DNA of 64,000 nt from Pelobates cultripes (taxonomy: Eukaryota > Chordata > Amphibia > Anura > Pelobatidae), in NCBI GenBank assembly GCA_933207985.1, contig OW240912.1, positions 73,049,834 through 73,113,833 of the forward strand, written 5' to 3'. Position 1 is the stretch's first letter; each line of letters begins with the position of its first letter. The notes below the pieces were generated by a model, which saw only the letters and a list, made by a program, of their open reading frames with translations, did no database searches and was not told the origin of the DNA. Below, in pieces: positions 1 to 12,600 of the stretch. The translations under genes were made by a program, and so were the position numbers.

Positions 1-1699
1 GTATATGGTCTGGGAAAGAGTAAAGCTATATGTAGTGAGTGTAGAAGAAAGGGAACATGCCACAGTGTTAGAGACCAAAGTCAGCATTACCTTAAAGGAT
101 CACTATAGGGTCAGGAACACAAACATGAATTCATGACCCTATAGTATTAACACCACCATCTAGCCCCCCTGGACCCCTCATGCCTCCATAAATATAGCAA
201 AATCTATATTCAAGCCTGAAGCTGTAACTCGGCATGCTGTTAGACTCATAAAAACAAGCAGTCTGCTGACATCATTAGAAGTGGTGGCCTGATCCAATCA
301 CAGTGCTTCCCCATAGGATTGGCTGAGACTGACAAAGAGGCAGATCAGGGTCAGAGCCAGTATGATTCAAACACAGCCCTGGCCAATCAGCATCTCCTTA
401 TATAGATGAATTTCATTAATGAATCTCTATGAGGAAAGTTCAGTGTCTGCATGCAGAGGGAGGAGACACTGAATGTTTGGATGCATTTTAGGCAGCCATG
501 ACCCAGGAAGGATCTCTAACAGTCATCTAAGGAGTGGCCAGTGAAGTTATCACTAGGATGTAATGTAAAGACTGCATTTTCTCTGAAAAGACAGTGTTTA
601 CAGCAAAAAGCCTGACGGTAATGATTCTACTCACCAGAACAAATTCAATAAGCTGTAGTTGTTCTGGTGACTATAGTGTCCCTTTAACTATATTCATTGT
701 CAGACAGTCCACACAAGTTTTGTTCCCATACATCCCACTTAAGTTTCCATACTTAAGTAAGAGTATGTGAAAAGTAGTTAGAGTTGCCACCTTTCTTGGA
801 AAAACATACCGGCCTTACTAATTTGCATAATTAAATATGTATGGGTGACATCACATGATGTAAATCACAAGGAGTGATATAAGAGAAAATGCTGTAAAAT
901 CACCAAAAATCTACTTAGTTTGATTCTGCTGTATAGATGGATTCCTCCCAGTGCCCCCATGTCTCCCAGTGCCCTCATGACTCAGTGCCCCCATGTGTCG
1001 ATTACTCCAGGTCTCAGTGTTCCTATGTATCAGTGTCTCAGTGACCCATGTCTCCCAGTGTCCCTTAGTGTCTGCCATAATGTCTCTTAGTGTCTCAGTG
1101 TCTGCCATAATGTCTCCCAGTGTCCCTTAGTGTCTGCCATAACGTCTCCCAGTGTCCCTTATTGTCTGCCATAATGTCTCCCAGTGTCCCTTAGTGTCTC
1201 AATGTCTGCCATAAATGTCTCCCAGTGTCCCTTAGTGTCTCAGTATATGTCTCCTTGCAGCCTTTCCCCCCATCCCTTACTTCCCTGAGCTGTAGGCTGT
1301 CTCTGCAGGGTGGGAGTTGCTGTCTGGACTCTCTGTAACTGCACCCCTGCAGAGCAGTGAGTATAGATAGGCAGGGACGGATATGCTGGAACTTCCTATC
1401 CCTGCCTGTCTCCACACACAGCGACCCCTACTGGCCAGTGCTGGTATTGCAGAGTAATCTCTTGTTTATACTGATAAAAAATACCAGCATTTGTATTGCC
1501 AGTATAACTGCAATATTGGCACCGCCAGGCAGCCCCAAATACTGGCTGTGCCAATAAAATAAAAGCCAGATGGAATCCCTAAGAGTAGTGTGAAAAAAAA
1601 TAATAATTTTTTTTTTTTTTTTTTTAAATCAATGGGCCTATTCCATGGGCCTGGGCCTGGAGCTGCAGCTCCATCAGCCCCTATGTTAATCCGGCCCTG
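1..1699 (-). mobile_element. hAT-like non-autonomous element, copy E, cut by window edge
   Basis: The segment is the reverse complement, with small differences, of most of the element at 11726-16365. Its terminus at 1686-1699 reads TTAATCCGGCCCTG, the inverse of the CAGGGCCGGATTAA start of the other copy. Position 1 corresponds to about 15817 of that copy, so the other end lies outside the window. It carries a shorter version of the minisatellite found in the other copy (about 930-1260). It lacks the two insertions present there: the empty sites are GAGGAGAC at 460-467 and a plain TTAA near 92. No transposase is visible. The hAT assignment rests on the CAG terminus and on the 8-bp target duplications of its relatives. 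Confidence 0.75.
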
Positions 1700-2240
1700 C
1701 ACACTGCACTCACACTGACACACTCACAGAAACACACTGAAACACTGCACTGACACACTCACAGAGACACACTGCGTTCACACTGACACATTCACAGAGA
1801 CACACTGCGTTCACACTAACACACTCACAGAAACACACTGAAACACTGCACTGACACACTCACAGAGACACACTGCGTTCACACTGACACACTCACAGAA
1901 ACACACTGCGCTCACACTGACACACTCACAGAAGCACTGCACTGACACACTCACAGAAACACACTGAAACACTGCACTGACACACTCACAGAGACACACT
2001 GCGTTCACACTGACACATTCACAGAGACACACTGCGTTCACACTAACACACTCACAGAAACACACTGAAACACTGCACTGACACACTCACAGAGACACAC
2101 TGCGTTCACACTGACACACTCACAGAAATACACTGCATTCACACTGACAAACTCACAGGGACACACTGCACTCACAATGACACACTGCACATACACTAAT
2201 ATACTGACAGGGACACACTATACCCACACATTGACACCCT
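1700..2240. repeat. Minisatellite of CACTGACACACTCACAG-type units
   Basis: The segment is a tandem array of variable units alternating CACACTGCGTTCACACTGA with CACACTCACAGAAACACACT. The array abuts the terminus of the hAT-like copy at 1699. It gives cysteine- and valine-rich open frames on the minus strand that are artefacts of repetition. Confidence 0.85.
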
Positions 2241-2930
2241 CACAGGTAAACTGCCCTTAGGAGCCTAGAGAGAGGGGGGGAATGAGACACCTGGATGAGC
2301 TCGGGGGAGAATGAGACATATGGAGGGGCTGGGGAGACACAAAGAGACATAGAGGGGCTGGGGGAGAAAGAAACAAAGTGCTGGAGGAAGAGACACACAG
2401 ATGGGCTGGAAAGGGGAGAAAGAGGCACACAAAAGGGGCTGTGGAGAAAAAGAGACACGGAGGGGCTGGGGAAGGAGCAAAATAGCAGACATCCCAATCC
2501 AACATTTTGCATGCGGCTCCCTCACACCTGCAGAGCATGTTTAATATCCCGGAAATCACACACACAATCTGACATACAATGTATATAAGATAGTGTGTGT
2601 TGGTTTCAAGGATATTATACATGATTTGTGCCCCCCTTCCATCATACTAAGCAGGGGCTGGTGGGGTGCTGGTACTTTAAGAGCGCACTATCAGCCGGCA
2701 GGGAGGAAGCAATATCAGCCTGTCACTTTCTCCCTGCTTCACAGAGAGCCTTACAGGAGGACTGGAGGGAGGAGGCAGCATGGAGGCAGCAGAAGAGAGG
2801 CTGGAGTGAGCTGCTACTGCATGCTTACTCTCAGCCAGGACCAGAGCATCAAGCAAGCCATCCTCCAGGATTCAAAGGTAAGCTAACAGGAGTGTCCCTG
2901 TATCTCTTTCTCCTCATCTGAATTTCATTC
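2241..2930. other. No gene; GA-rich degenerate repeat then unassigned sequence
   Basis: 2265-2480 is a degenerate array of GAGGGGCTGGGGGAGAAAGAGACAC-like units. 2590-2920 is moderately GC-rich sequence with a possible donor-like AAAGGTAAGC near 2875, but I see no convincing exon. LINE sequence begins just after. Confidence 0.5.
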
Positions 2931-4712
2931 AATTCGCCTTTTCAAACCCATCTCTGCTAACATTGTTGTTATCTATCGTACCGTTGGTTCCCCTCTCCTC
3001 TTCCTTGAGCACTTTGCTTGCTTGGCTTCCCTACTTCCTCTCCTCTAATATTCCATCCCTAATTCTTGGCGACTTCAACATTCCCATTAACCTACCCTTG
3101 TCCTCAGTAGCCTCAAAACTGCTTTCAATTACTTGGGCTATGTACCCCACCCATGTAGCTGGCAATACCCTTGATCTTATTTTCTCTCATGGATGTACAG
3201 TCTCTAATCTCTGCAACACTTCATTTCCTCTCTCAGATCACCACCTCTTATCATTTGCTCTCAATAATACCCTACCCCATCACCCTCAACCTAACCCCCT
3301 ACAACTAATAAGAAATGTAAATTATATTGACCTCCAGCAGCTATCAGCTAATATTGATTCCCAACTTCTATCCATCCCTACTTTCTTCTGTCCCTCACTG
3401 GCTATCTCCTCATATAACACTACCCTCACCTCTGCCCTGGACGATGCAGCCACGCTTCAAACATGCACCTTGAGGAGAACACGCCCCCAACACAGCACAC
3501 TAAATTAATACGCTACCTGCAGAGATGTTCCCGTTCTGAAGAACGCTTCTGGAGGAAGTCACTCACCCAGTCTTACCTCCTCCACTACAAATTCGTGTTG
3601 CGTTCATACAGCACAGCCCTTGCCCTTGCCAAGCAGCAATACTTTTCCTCCCTCATTAGTTCATGCTCCCGCAATCACAGGTGTCTTTTTAATACCTTTA
3701 ACTCCCTTCTTTGGCCACCCCCCAAACTAACCTTATAGCCGATAGCTTTGTATGGTACTTTACTGACAAGATTGAACAGCTAAGGAAAGAGTTCTCACCA
3801 GCCTGTCCCTCTCTTTCTCAACCACACCTAGGTCATGCCTTCACTACCCTTTAGACTTTCTCCCAGGCTACTGAACAAGAGGTGGCTGTGCTTCTCCTTT
3901 CCTCTCGACCCACCACTTGCCCGCTTGATCCCGTCCCATCTCACCTTATCAGATCTATTTCCTCTTGTCTTGTGCCTTCCTTAACACACATCTTCAACTG
4001 CTCTCTCTCTTCTGGTGTTGTCCCTGCTGCCCTTAAACATGCGACTGTACCCATCTTAAAAAAAACATCTCTTGACCCGTCCTCCCTTTCTAACTTTCAT
4101 CCCATATCCCTGCTCCCTTTTTCCTCCTTGACCGTCTTCAGTCTGGCTTCTGCCCCACCTCCACTTTACTGAGACTGCTCTTATTAAAGTTACTAACGAC
4201 CTAATCGCAGCTAAATCCAAAGGGCTCTACTCTATACTAATTCTTCTTGACTTCTCTGCTGCCTTTGACACTGTTTGACCATGTTGTCTTTCTCCAAACT
4301 CTTTAATCACTCGGTCTCTGTGCCACTGTTACCAAATCCTGTAGATTCCACCTTAAAAACATAGGCTGCATCTGCCCCTTTCTTACACAAGATGCTCGCA
4401 CCCGTATAGCCAACTCACGCTTGCAGGACTTCTCGCGGGTGGCTCCTTTCCTTTGGAATAGCCTGCCTACGACCATCAATCTCTCCCCTACTCTTCAATC
4501 ATTCAAAAAGTGCCTCAAAACCCATCTCTTTAGGAAAGCTTATGGCCTCCAAGAGTAACTTCTACCTCACATACCTGTCCCTTGCTCTCTCCAAAAGGGC
4601 AGCACTCTATTCTCTCCTCCAGCTCTTCTTCACTCCACCTTGTTTGATTGCTACTTCCTGTCCTGTTGGGTTTAACCCCCCTCCTCCTGTAGACTGTAAG
4701 CTCGTTTGAGCA
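2931..4712 (+). pseudogene. Decayed L2/CR1-type LINE (endonuclease, RT remnants, C-terminal tail)
   Basis: The 2963-3508 frame shows an apurinic-type endonuclease half, with SLILGDFNIP near residue 35 and a late SDHHLL motif. A following frame (3463-3738) has the linker pattern SEERFWRKS...LAKQQYFSSLI. The RT core is mostly missing: [11 protein letters not shown] is visible near 4246-4280, then the sequence jumps to the C-terminal tail ([18 protein letters not shown], then [18 protein letters not shown]) at about 4400-4556. The tail and the sequence after its stop match the minus-strand LINE at 30761-31732, so both are one family. Frame changes and stops make it non-functional. The RT clade (L2 versus CR1/Rex1) cannot be fixed by eye. 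Confidence 0.8.
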
Positions 4713-4759
4713 TCATAGGCCCCCGGGCAAAGCAGTGCACTGGGGTCCCTACCTACACA

Positions 4760-5405
4760 ACAATTTACAGGAATAAAATTGTAAATTATCGACAGACAGA
4801 CTGCTGAGTACAGACACAGACAGACTGCTGAGTACCTACACACAGACTGTTGAATAAACACAATCAGACTGTTAAATACACATACAGACTGCTGAGTATA
4901 CACACAGACTGCTGAGTAAAGACACATCGACAGACTCCTGAATGCTAAATACACACACAGACTGCTAAATACACACACACACACACACAGAGACTGCTGA
5001 ATACACATAAATACACACACACAGAGTCTGCTGAATACACACAGACTGCTGGATAGATACACACAGTCTGCTGAATGCACACAGACTACTGGATACACAC
5101 ACATACCGCTGGATACACACACACACAGACTGCTAAATACACACGCACTTCTGAATACACACACAGACTGCTAAATACACACACACAGACTTCAGTCGGG
5201 GGTGCAGTGTATGTGTGTGAGGCGTGCTGTGTGTATTTGTAAGTGGTGCTGTGTGTGAGGGGTGCATAGTGTGTTTGTAAGGGATGCAGTGTGTGAGGGG
5301 TGCTGAGTGTGTGTGTCTCTGTGTGTGTGTGTGAGGGGAGCAGAGTGTGGGTGTGTGTGTGAGGAGTGCAGAGTGTGTGGAGTGGTGCTGTGTGTGTGTG
5401 TAGCA
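4760..5405. repeat. CA-rich then GT-rich minisatellite
   Basis: 4785-5190 consists of CACACAGACTGCTGAATACA-like units. 5200-5400 consists of GTGTGTGAGGGGTGCAGTG-like units, roughly the inverse composition, so the pair could fold back. Open frames here (for example 4607-5164 minus) are repeat artefacts. Confidence 0.85.
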
Positions 5406-6599
5406 CTGAGCCTCCTTTAATGATGTCGGTTGAGGCTGGATACTAATCCTGCCATCCATTCATTGGCTGACATTGCTCAGCTGACAGAATATACACAGGA
5501 TTCACATTAGCCAGCCTGGAATTTGTTATATTATGAAGTGTTTTATACTGATACACTGCACATATAGGCTCCTTGCACCATGACCTATTCAAAGCAAAAT
5601 GGTCATAATTCTGATAAACAGCCACTAGAGGAGGACTTAACCCTGCAAGGTAATTATTGCAGGGTGGTGGGAGTTGGCACCCAGACCACTCCAATGGGCA
5701 GAAGTGGTCTGGGTGCCTGGAGTGTCCCTTTAATAGTAAGTAGATACATGCTGGGTGTGTCTGTGGTGTCCTTGCTCTGCTTGCCATGCTAGGAGACTGT
5801 CTGTTTAACTGTTGCTGGTCTTTCCCATTTGGTCTGTTGCTGTTTGAACTGATTCAAATGGAACAGAAGGGACAGGTGAACACAGGCCGTCAGATAACAG
5901 AGTGTCCCAGTACCTGGCTCCCTAACATCACTCAGCATTGTAGAAGGTCTTATTGGAGCTAAAGCAGCTCTTTACTCACACTGCAAACCACCATTTTAAA
6001 ACCACATCTTAATATAGCGACTGGCTAGCAAACACTGATAAGCTGCCGTATGGTTAACCCTCGCACAATGCTAAGATTTTGTTTTACTATTTGCTAGCCA
6101 TGTAACTGAGCACCTGTACTCCAACCAAGTACCTCTGCCCAATCCGCTTTCTAGCCGTTGGGGAGGAAGCCTGGAATGTTTCAGCCCCAGTTGCCAAAGC
6201 TTGACTGAAGTCTCTCCAGAACACTTTCACCCGACCTTCCAGGCAGGTATTGTCCACTGCCTATTCCTCTGCAGCTCTACTTATAGTGATTGCTCATGTC
6301 TTTACAAAGACACTTGCGGCTCTCAGGCCTAGCTCTCTTGATTGCCCCAGGGCTAGAGGGATCATGCAGCCAGCCTAAAGGTTTGAATACTCTGTTACTG
6401 GAATCCCTTAAAATCCAAACACAACACACAGTTCCAAAAGAAACTAACATACAAAACTATTTTTGGGGGACAAGGACTAGCCTTTGGGGACTAGTCCTTA
6501 AACATGTGGTGATAAACATTTAAAATACAAATACATAAAACATTAGCAAATTAGCAATTCAAATTAATACATGAACTATATAATACAAATACTGGATAC
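5406..6599. other. No gene; contains a TTAA-MITE fragment
   Basis: 5632-5735 is a fragment of the TTAA MITE family, recognised from GGCACCCAGACCACT, the inverted AGTGGTCTGGGTGCC, and the end GGAGTGTCCCTTTAA. I see nothing recognisable in the remainder. Confidence 0.55.
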
Positions 6600-6872
6600 T
6601 GTATCTCCAGAAGGATATTGATACCTTAGAGAGAGTTCAGAGACGGGCTACTAAACTGGTTCATGGATTGCAGAATAAAACTTACCAGGAAAGGTTAAAG
6701 GATCTTAACATGTATAGCTTGGAGGAAAGACGAGACAGGGGGGATATGATAGAAACATTTAAATACATAAAGGGAATCAACACAGTAAAAGAGGAGACTA
6801 TATTTAAAAGAAGAAAAACTATCACAACAAGAGGACATAAAAGAGGCAAAGGTTTAAAAATAATATCAGGAA
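6600..6872 (+). pseudogene. CR1-like LINE ORF2 C-terminal fragment, 5' part
   Basis: The frame reads LERVQRRATKLVHGLQNKT followed by YQERLKDLNMYSLEERRDRG and DMIETFKYIKG. This is the conserved post-RT region of CR1-type LINEs. The reading continues at 8150 after about 1.3 kb of inserted sequence. The fragment is 5'-truncated. Confidence 0.75.
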
Positions 6873-8149
6873 GTATGCGATCGCAGGGGTCGCTGCTGCG
6901 ACTGGGCCCGGCCCACCAGGGGGCCTGGCCACCCTGCGACCCGGGTATGTACGCCAGTTCCAGGAGCTGGCCACCTCAGGGCCCCCCGGGGCTGGCAGTG
7001 GTGTCACCTGGCAGGCACGCGTGCACGCGAGGGAGCATTCTTCCCCTGAGCACTCTCTGCCTAGCTCTCTCACGCGCACCGCAGTGATGCCGGAGCCGGA
7101 ATATGACATCACTTCGGCTCCGGCATCAGTAAGCGGCATGCGAGTAAGCTGAACAGGAGGATCAGTGCTAACTCGCAGCATGCAGTGACCAGACGCCCAG
7201 CAGCCCCACTGGACCCCAGGGAAATCTGAGGGGCAGCACTCCCAAAGATAGGGAGGCTGGGGGCTTAAATTAAAAAAAAAAGTGAGTGTGTATGTGTGTT
7301 ACTGTGTGTGTGTGTCTGTTACTTAGTGTGTTAGTGGTGTGTTTGTGTGTGTCTGTTATTGAGTGTGTGTCTGCTAGTGAGTGTCAGTGAGTGTGTTAGT
7401 TTGTGTGTCAGTGAGTGTGTGTGTATCTGTTACTGAGTGTGTCTGTTAGTGTGTGTCTGTTAGTGAGTCTGTTTGGTGTCTGTTAGTGAGTGTGTGTTTG
7501 TCAGTGAGAGTATATGTTTTATAAGTGAGTGTGTGTGTGTGTATGTGTGTCTGCCTGTCAGTGAGTGTGTATGTATGTCTGTCACTGAGTGTGTGTCTGT
7601 CAGTAAATGTGTGTGTCTGTTAGCTAGTGTGTTTGCGTCTGTTCGCGAGAGTGTGTGTGTGGTTAGCACCCCTTCAGCACTTACCTTTCTCCAGCGCTGG
7701 GCTCCCTTGGCGCTGGGGATCTCTCCGCTCCATTCCCACCTCTCAGCTACGAATGCGCATGCATGACAAGAGCCGCACGCGCATTCAAACCGCCCATAGG
7801 AAAGCATTACTCAATGCTTTCCTATGGATGTTCAGCGTCTTCACACTGTGATTTTCACAGTGAGAATTGCGGAAGCTCCTCTAGCGGCTGTCAGTGAGAC
7901 AGCTACTAGAGGCTGGATTAACCCTCAGTGAAACATAGCAGTTTCTCTGAAACTGCTATGTTTTCAGCTGCAGGGTTAAAACTAGAGGGACCTAGCAACC
8001 AGACCACTTCATTGAGCTGACGTGATCTGAATGCCTATTGTGGTCCTTTAAGCCTTTAAGTGTATGTGTATCTGCATGCTCTGGCGTACATACAGCGGTC
8101 GCAGGGGTCACAGCCATGTGTTGCCAGAGTAAGCGCGGGGGGGAGCCAT
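6873..8149. other. Composite insertion splitting the LINE tail
   Basis: The stretch holds a GC-rich part (6880-7260) with the inverted repeat GATGCCGGAGCCG / CGGCTCCGGCATC at 7086-7127. A GT-rich minisatellite (7280-7660) and a TTAA-MITE remnant (7660-8051) follow. GCGATCGCAGGGGTC near 6878 and GCGGTCGCAGGGGTC near 8095 form a direct repeat near the two ends. No clean target duplication was found. Confidence 0.5.
7660..8051. repeat. TTAA MITE, one end missing
   Basis: It shares the body of the complete copy at 28410-28913: TTACCTTTCTCCAGCGCTGG, the inverted GGAAAGCATT...AATGCTTTCC, AAACATAGCAGTTTCTCTGA, and the end TGGTCCTTTAA. The left inverted terminus is absent. Confidence 0.75.
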
Positions 8150-8395
8150 GGATTAATTTTCGCACCGGGATCGTGTGTACGCCACTAGGGTAGTGGATGC
8201 ATTGAATAGCCTTCCAGCTGAAGTGGGAGAGGTTAACACAGTAAAGGAGTTTAAGCATGCGTGGGATAGGCATAAGGCTATCCTAACTATAAGATAAGGC
8301 CAGGGACTAATGAAAGTATTTAGAAAATTGGGCAGACCAGGTGGGCCAAATGGTTCTTATCTGCCGTCACATTCTATGTTTCTATGTTTCAAATA
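8150..8395 (+). pseudogene. CR1-like LINE C-terminus and 3' end
   Basis: The frame reads RVVDALNSLPAEVGEVNTVK, then EFKHAWDRHKAILTIR and a stop at about 8296. The 3' tail ends in a short TTCTATGTTTCTATGTTTC repeat near 8372-8390. It is the continuation of the 6600-6872 fragment. Confidence 0.75.
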
Positions 8396-10360
8396 ACATT
8401 TCTAATAAAATACGATAAAAAGCAATAATATATACATTTAACAACTTATTTTGTTGCCCTCATTTGCATACAAGTCGTATGCAAATGATTAGTCAGTCAG
8501 CAGAGGGCGCAGCAGAGTTATCAAAGTAACAATGTATAGTTTCTAACTTGATTGCTGTTGTCACACACCTCTTTCAGGGACTCCTGGTACCAGGTCCATA
8601 GTCTATGGGTAAGAGGCTGGCCTTTAAGCCTCTCCAAAGGGAGTTGACATGGGAACTTCTGTTACAGTTTGCGAACGTGCATCCTGCTGGATGCATTTGG
8701 TCCCAAATTCTTTCAAATCAGAGCTTTATGGAAAATCACTGATTTTAATTCGGACCCTGAATGCATCCGGCCAATAGGTGCATATTTGGTCAGGTTGGCT
8801 GAATTTCTGCCAAAATTTGGCTTTAGTAAATAAAAGAATTGGCATTGCACTGTTATTAATCACACTGATGGGAGATTTATATTCTCCAACTCCAGTGAGC
8901 TATACATATCTCCTCCTGATTGCAGCACCAAAAATGATTGCAACATATCACTGAGCTGGGGGTCCGATTCACCCCCTCCCTAAGGACATCTTGCTTATCA
9001 TCAACAGTAAAAGCCTATATGATCAGTTGGTTATCTCATACATGCTATCTCGGCACTCAGCTGAATTTTTCATTTTATTTTACATTGTTTTTATAATTCA
9101 ATACACAGAACTGTTGGCATTTTCTTCGGTGAAGCTTTTAGAATTGAACTACTTTGAAGCATTACCTCTTTCAATGGTTCAGACCATTGAACCATTGGCA
9201 CAGAAGCTGTACTCTCAAGCCGCATTTAAATACAAACATTAATCACTGTTTAAACAGTGTGTGCATCAGGAACAATTCAACCATTAAAATAACAAAAGTC
9301 ATTTGCCAAGTAACTTAGACTTATGGTTATGGAGATGTTTTAGAAACTCTTGAAAATCCCACCTTGGAGATTTCCAACTGATTTGTAAACATGAATAATA
9401 ACTGTCCAAGTCGATGATGGATACAAGTCCCTACCTATGATTAAGTGCTCATGGCAAGCACAAAACAAGTAAGGACATTCATTAGGTATGTCTGCTTGGG
9501 AATTTGAACACTTAATTTTAAGCACAGTTTTATGAATTCAGTGGCCATTGGCTACGTAGGTTTATTTTTTATGCTATCTTGGAATAAAAGCTAAGCTTTA
9601 TTTTGGAATAAAAGTCTAGTCCTGGAGGTTTGGTACTGGAAGTTTATTGGCTGCATTATCTATGGGACACCTGCCAAGGTGGATAAACTGGATCTTGGAG
9701 TGTGGATGTGGCACGTAAGGAAAGGTGTACACCCACAAAGGACATTAGACAAGTGAGCTTGCTTTGTTTTTGATATTTCTGAACAAATCACTATAAGTCA
9801 TTGGAGCATTTATTACAGAGCACTGTCAGGGCTCAGCTAGAATTGGTAAGGGAAGGATTCTAGGTGGGCAAAGTTCATCTTCATTCTGATGAAATGTATG
9901 CACACGATCATTAGGGCTATGCCAATCTCCATTGGTGAGAATGACTTGGAATCTGATATCATACTTTTGTAGTGTTTTCTGATTGCAATCAAAAAGAACA
10001 TTAGGACACAATAACAATAAAACACAAGTATATATGACATAGGATCATAATATGAGAGCATATCTGCAAATTGTAAATGTATCATCTAGTAAATTGGCAA
10101 GCGGAGGGCCCTGACCTGCCAATAGCAGAGTTATGAAACTTGAAATATGTGATGGACTGACAAGAGGCATTTTCCAATTATTAAAATGATTGCAGATACG
10201 CACTTATGTGATATGAGTTGCCATACAAAGACAGAATTGTTTGCAGTGGGATCTTTGTTCTCCAAAATTTATAGATAATGCACTTTGTATATTCCTGCTC
10301 TTCCAAGCTTCACCTAAGTGTTATTGTTGCTTTTAGACATTAGACAGGGTTGGATCTGAT
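8396..10360. other. No recognisable gene or repeat
   Basis: The sequence is AT-rich and single-copy looking. Short open frames (for example 8991-9242 plus and 9837-10085 minus) show no family motif or splice context that I can support. Confidence 0.5.
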
Positions 10361-10560
10361 TTAGAGGGACCCTATAGTCACCAAAACAACTTAAGCTTAA
10401 TGAAGCAGTTTTGGTTTATATATCACGTCATTGCAGTCTTACTGCTCAATTCTCTGTCATTTAGGAATCAAATCAGTATTGTTTCTGTTTATGTAGCCGT
10501 AGCCACAATTTCCTTGGTTGTGATTCACACATCCTGTATGAAAAAAATGGTTGCATTTTG
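10361..10560 (+). repeat. TTAAAGGGACACTATAG-type MITE fragment
   Basis: AGAGGGACCCTATAGTCACC followed by TTAAGCTTAATGAAGCAGTT matches the host MITE around 55171-55830 and the copy from 63514. The right terminus was not found. Confidence 0.6.
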
Positions 10561-11717
10561 AATAAAATGTTAACTTATTTTAGAAGTCCTGCTCTGTAAA
10601 TTGAACATACAGGAAGCTCATGCAAGGTCTAGAAAACTATTAACAGTGCAGGAAATACATTCTGAATTAAACATACTGTGCAATAAAGGAAGTATAAACA
10701 ATAGATCCCACTTTACAGGAAGTATTTAGGAAGGCTGTGCATAATGAAAATACAATGACCATTTCAAAACACCAGAATAGTCATGGAATAACCCACTAAT
10801 GCTTACTTTTTAAGCACACACAGAAATATTATAAACAATTGTTTTTATTTACTCATACAGCTCCGGTTTTGATCATGGTGTCTAGGTGGACTTATATTTT
10901 GCTTATGTAGTTGTTGCACAGATCAATAAAGGCAAGTGTGTTTGTGTGTCCAGGGTCTTTATGCATTAGAAATTGTCGGCATTGAGCCAGAGGTCTGGGC
11001 AAGAACACAGATAAAAATCAAATAAACTTACCTCTCTCTGTGCCATACCTACCCATACCTCGGGGAAAAATAGGAGATAGTCTGAGATTTTGGAATATTC
11101 CTTTGTTCTCGTTAGCAACATTTTTTACATCAACCTTAGATTATACTAATTCCCACTCTGATACGATTCCATTATAGAGGCCTCCTGGTTTTGTCTCCTG
11201 AGGCAAATTTGGTGACTGATCGCAAAGGGAGTTATTTTCAACCTGGTGCAGCACATCAAAGTCCTCTTTACCATAGAAATGGCACTCTTTAAGGAAGATC
11301 TCAGCATCCAGACTGGATAAGTCAGAGCCATAGAGAAGGACATTTTGGAGGAACACAACAAGCAGGACACATCTCATGCACAATTGGCAGATATACACAA
11401 GCTATACAATGTCTTAGTCCTGAAATTGGATTGCACTGGATGATAATTAAAGCAGGAGGCTTCAATGTTTAGCAGACAGAAGATCAGAGAGCATTCTCCC
11501 AAGTTTTTTAAAGATAATTTTCTGCTGAAGTGCTTTATAGGCTGACAAATGGACCGTTTCTGGATGGCCTACAGTATATTGACTACCCATGTCCACGCAA
11601 GCAGCACAGTGAGTTCCACAGGATATTTTTCTGTGATTCCAGACCTGTAGGAATTAGGTGTTGTTTATGGAGGCAGTAAGGGATCATGCAACTCTTCCAG
11701 GAATCACTTCACATCAT
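10561..11717. other. No supported gene
   Basis: An 85-codon minus-strand frame lies at 11141-11398 and a plus-strand reading exists over 11290-11440, but neither shows a motif I recognise. This may be decayed retroelement coding sequence. GTTAGCCC at 11718-11725, immediately after, is the left target duplication of the next element. Confidence 0.4.
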
Positions 11718-12175
11718 GTTAGCCCCAGGGCCGGATTAACATAGGGGCTGATGGAGCTGCAGCTCCAGGCCCAGGCCCATGGAATAGGCCCATTGATTTA
11801 AAAAAAAAAAAAAAAAAAAAATTCTTTTTTTCACACACTACTCTTAGGGATTCCACCTGGCCTTTATTTTATTGGCACAGCCAGTATTTGAGGCTGCCTG
11901 GCTGGTGCCAATAGTACAGTGATACTGGCAATACAAATGCTGGTATTTTTCTCAGTATAAACAAGAGATTACTATGCAATACCAGCACTGGCCAGTAGGG
12001 GTCACTGTGTGTGGGAGACAGGCAGGGATAGGAAGTTCCAGCATATCCCTCCCTGCCTATCTATACTCACTGATCTGCAGGGGTGCAGCTACAGAGAGTC
12101 CAGACAGCAACTCCCACCCTGCAGAGACAGCCTACAGCTCAGGGAAGTAAGGGATGGGGGAAAGGCTGCAAGGAG

Positions 12176-12600
12176 ACATGGGGACACTGAGACACTAAGG
12201 GACACTGGGAGACATTATGGCAGACACTGAGACACTAAGGGACATTGGGAGACATTATGGCAGACACTGAGACACTAAGGGACATTGGGAAACATTATGG
12301 CAGACACTGAGACACTAAGGGACATTGGGAGACATTATGGCAGACACTGAGACACTAAGGGACACTGGGAGACATTATGGCAGACACTGAGACACTAAGG
12401 GACATTGGGAAACATTATGGCAGACAATGAGACACTAAGGGACATTGGGAGACATTATGGCAGACACTGAGACACTAAGGGACACTGGGAGACATTATGG
12501 CAGACACTGAGACACTAAGGGACATTGGGAGACATTATGGCAGACACTGAGACACTAAGGGACATTGGGAGATATTATGACACAGACACATGGGGACACA
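12176..12600. repeat. 40-bp minisatellite inside copy A
   Basis: The unit is GACACTGAGACACTAAGGGA followed by CATTGGGAGACATTATGGCA, repeated about ten times with scattered substitutions. A related CCCAGTGTCTC-type stretch extends to about 13060. The left copy (about 930-1260, inverse) has far fewer units. Confidence 0.9.

Noticed and set aside
11141..11398. 85-codon minus frame as a secreted protein exon
   Set aside because: No family motif or convincing splice signals; the opposite strand is also readable.
12176..12600. Regular direct repeats resembling a CRISPR array
   Set aside because: The 40-bp units are contiguous with no unique spacers, inside a eukaryotic transposon; this is a minisatellite.
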